From: Acidimicrobiaceae bacterium
GTDB taxonomy: Bacteria; Actinomycetota; Acidimicrobiia; Acidimicrobiales; Bog-793
Length of the DNA stretch: 5,656 bases
Assembly (NCBI GenBank): GCA_027459565.1
Contig: DAIDIA010000072.1
Location: forward strand, 1-5,656
Direction of reading: 5' to 3'
The position numbers and the translations under genes were made by a program. The notes under the pieces are model-generated. The model made no database searches. It was given only the letters and a program-made list of their open reading frames with translations, and was not told where the DNA came from. How positions within the stretch are numbered: position 1 is the first letter of the stretch; each line of letters opens with the position of its first letter. Positions 4,060 to 5,656 of this stretch are shown here, piece by piece.

Positions 4060-5656
4060 GGGTCCCTCCCCGTTGGTAGTTCACAATCGGTACGACGGTG
4101 CGGCGCTCCGGCGGTCTCGGTCGTCTCCGGCCGCGCTGGCGCGACCGGCGCGCCGCGAAGACTCCCGCGATGCCCGCTCCAAGAACATAGGTTCCAATTC
4201 CCGCGGTGACGGCGACCACCAGTCGCAGCCATCCCGAAAGACCAGTCCCCGTGCCGATGACTGCCACGACAAGCGCCACGACAAGCGCCATCAAAAGACT
4301 GAGTGCGAGCGCGCGGACCGAGGAACGCACGACCGATCGTCCACCGATCGTGCCGAGCCGTTCTCTGAGGATGTAGACGGCTCCGAGGGCGCTGAGGGTG
4401 TACGCGATCGAGTAGGAGAGGGCGAGTCCCTGCGCGCCGAGCCGGTGGTAGAGCGCAATTGCAATGGCGATATTGAGCGCGTTCTCAAACAGATAGAGCG
4501 CGAACGTCGTCCTCGAGTCGCGCATCGCCTGGAAGGTCCGCGTGGCGAGAAAGAAGACGCAGAATCCCGGGAGCCCGAGCGCAAACAGGATCAGCACCGC
4601 ACCGGTGAGTTGGGCGCCGGACGCGCCCAGGTTGCCGTGCTGGAGGACGAGGGTCATGGCCGGCCTCGCCAGAAGGAGATATCCAACCATCGCGGGCAAG
4701 ATCACCGTCAAAACCTGAGCGGCAGCCTTTCCAAATGTCGCACCGACGAGCGCAGTGTCTTGGTTGGTGTAGGCGCGAGCGATCTGGGGAGTCGAGACCG
4801 CGATGATGGAGGTCGCCGCGATCGCGAAGGGGAACTGGAAGAAGGTGAATGCGTAGGTATACACACTGACCGCTCCGAGGTGAGTTGCGAGCGCCATGAT
4901 GACAAACACGGCGATCTGATTCGCGACCACGAAGGCAAACGTCCATCCCGACATGCTGAGGATCATCAATACGGCCGGATCCCTTGGGTGGAACCGGAAA
5001 TGGAGTCGGACCCCACAACGTCGGAGGGATGGAACGAGTGCAACGGCCTGGAGACCGACGGCGAGTGTGGTCCCGATGCCGAGCAACATGATGAGCCCCT
5101 GGTGCGACGAAGCAGTGGCGGCATCTGCGGTGTGCGCAAGTGCGGCGAAGCTCAACAAGACGATGATTCCGACGACGTTGTTGATCACCGGTACGATGCC
5201 GGCCGCGGCGAAACGGTCCTGTGTCGCGAGCACGGCGGTCATCAGGCTGATCGCGCCATAGAAGAGCAGTTGAGGCGCGAAGAACCGCAGCAGCTCGACG
5301 GCGACGGCGCGCTCCGCAAGGTTCTTGAGGCCGAAGGTATACAGGTCGATGATGGCGGGTGCGAGGAGAACGAATGCGACCGTTGCGATGACCAGCATCA
5401 CGCCCGCGACAGTCAACACAGCCGAGATTGAATCCATTGCCTCCGCGCGCGTCGCGCGGGTGAGACGTTCGACGAACACCGGGACGAAGGTCGCCGCAAG
5501 GACACCACCGAGCACAAGGTCATGGATCATGTTTGGCGTGTTGTTCGAGAGGTTGAATGCGTCGGCAAGACTCGAGGAGCCGAGTGCGTATGCGATGACG
5601 ACGAGTCTCAGCAGGCCTGACGCGCGAGAGATGATTGTTCCACCGGCTGACAGTGC
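3956..5656 (-). CDS. murJ: Lipid II flippase MurJ (MviN family), 5' end outside window
   Basis: MurJ moves lipid II across the cytoplasmic membrane for peptidoglycan assembly. The frame stays open to the right edge, giving 566 visible residues. Homology continues upstream of the internal ATG at 5530, so that codon is not the start. The first visible stretch carries ISRASGLLR (9-17), ALG...ADAFN (24-35) and the actinobacterial-type TPNMIHDLVLGGVLAATFVP. About 14 hydrophobic helices follow in MATE/MOP order, including QIAVFVIMALATHLGAVSVY and FQFPFAIAATSIIAVSTPQI; the last is at WLRLVVAVTAGIGTYVLGAG. Counting from E. coli MurJ, R18, R24 and D39 appear as R11, R17 and D32, while R52 corresponds to H45; only one to two dozen residues are probably missing. 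No pseudokinase domain, as seen in mycobacterial MviN, follows the membrane part. The protein ends in a 66-residue tail with 24 arginines, and its last 104 bases overlap the degV-like gene. The tail may therefore be a frameshift artefact; a TGA at 4083-4081 ends another frame just before degV. Confidence 0.95.
   Translation of the reverse strand, partial: ALSAGGTIISRASGLLRLVVIAYALGSSSLADAFNLSNNTPNMIHDLVLGGVLAATFVPVFVERLTRATRAEAMDSISAVLTVAGVMLVIATVAFVLLAPAIIDLYTFGLKNLAERAVAVELLRFFAPQLLFYGAISLMTAVLATQDRFAAAGIVPVINNVVGIIVLLSFAALAHTADAATASSHQGLIMLLGIGTTLAVGLQAVALVPSLRRCGVRLHFRFHPRDPAVLMILSMSGWTFAFVVANQIAVFVIMALATHLGAVSVYTYAFTFFQFPFAIAATSIIAVSTPQIARAYTNQDTALVGATFGKAAAQVLTVILPAMVGYLLLARPAMTLVLQHGNLGASGAQLTGAVLILFALGLPGFCVFFLATRTFQAMRDSRTTFALYLFENALNIAIAIALYHRLGAQGLALSYSIAYTLSALGAVYILRERLGTIGGRSVVRSSVRALALSLLMALVVALVVAVIGTGTGLSGWLRLVVAVTAGIGTYVLGAGIAGVFAARRSRQRGRRRPRPPERRTVVPIVNYQRGGTLENRSRNRQLKRLAFVRLRSRGRHFRATRRPPRR
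4064..4071 (-). promoter_or_regulatory. Shine-Dalgarno site of the degV-like gene
   Basis: GGGGAGGG on the minus strand, with GGAGG ending 5 bases before the TTG at 4059-4057, supports this non-ATG start. It lies inside the reading frame of the murJ tail. Confidence 0.75.

Noticed and set aside
3794..5431. A 545-codon plus-strand reading frame opposite murJ and the start of degV, about as long as murJ itself
   Set aside because: Its product is a low-information string rich in charged residues without domains, as expected antisense to a hydrophobic GC-rich gene. MurJ and DegV on the other strand are unmistakable.

Overview
The window looks like a chromosomal stretch from a high-GC actinobacterium, possibly from a deep-branching group such as Acidimicrobiia. 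This rests on three things: GC-rich codon use, the actinobacterial type of MurJ sequence, and gene order. In mycobacteria the order next to the replication origin is murJ, sigM, rsmA, trxB, trxA (trxC), cwlM, then convergent parB and parA. This window has the same skeleton. The taxonomic placement is inferred from family knowledge and gene order, not from a database search.

Layout, left to right. Positions 2-268 (+) hold the 3' end of parB, encoding the C-terminal dimerisation domain. Positions 269-390 are a convergent intergenic gap with a perfect 11-bp inverted repeat that probably ends transcription from both sides. All remaining genes are on the minus strand, so they are transcribed from right to left: murJ (5' end beyond the right edge, stop at 3956), degV/fakB-like (4059-3184), a small two-helix membrane protein (3174-2842), trxB (2855-1884), trxA (1767-1441) and a cwlM-like gene (1407-391). 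From murJ to trxB the genes overlap or nearly touch. trxB and trxA are separated by 116 bases, and trxA and cwlM by 33 bases. This fits one operon, or two transcription units with a break in the trxB-trxA gap.

How the genes fit together. MurJ flips lipid II for peptidoglycan synthesis. The CwlM-like protein has two peptidoglycan-binding-like domains and an amidase fold whose metal ligands are largely gone; in mycobacteria CwlM is a cytoplasmic regulator of peptidoglycan precursor synthesis and has been linked to MurJ. TrxB and TrxA form a complete thioredoxin couple. The DegV/FakB-like protein binds fatty acids for phosphorylation by a FakA-type kinase, which is not in this window. The sigM-rsmA position of mycobacteria is filled here by degV and the small membrane protein.

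I see no mobile element, CRISPR array, tRNA or rRNA, and no sign of a new multi-gene system. The points most worth checking are the catalytically degenerate amidase, the long murJ/degV overlap with its arginine-rich tail, the different genes in the sigM slot, and the uncharacterised membrane protein.
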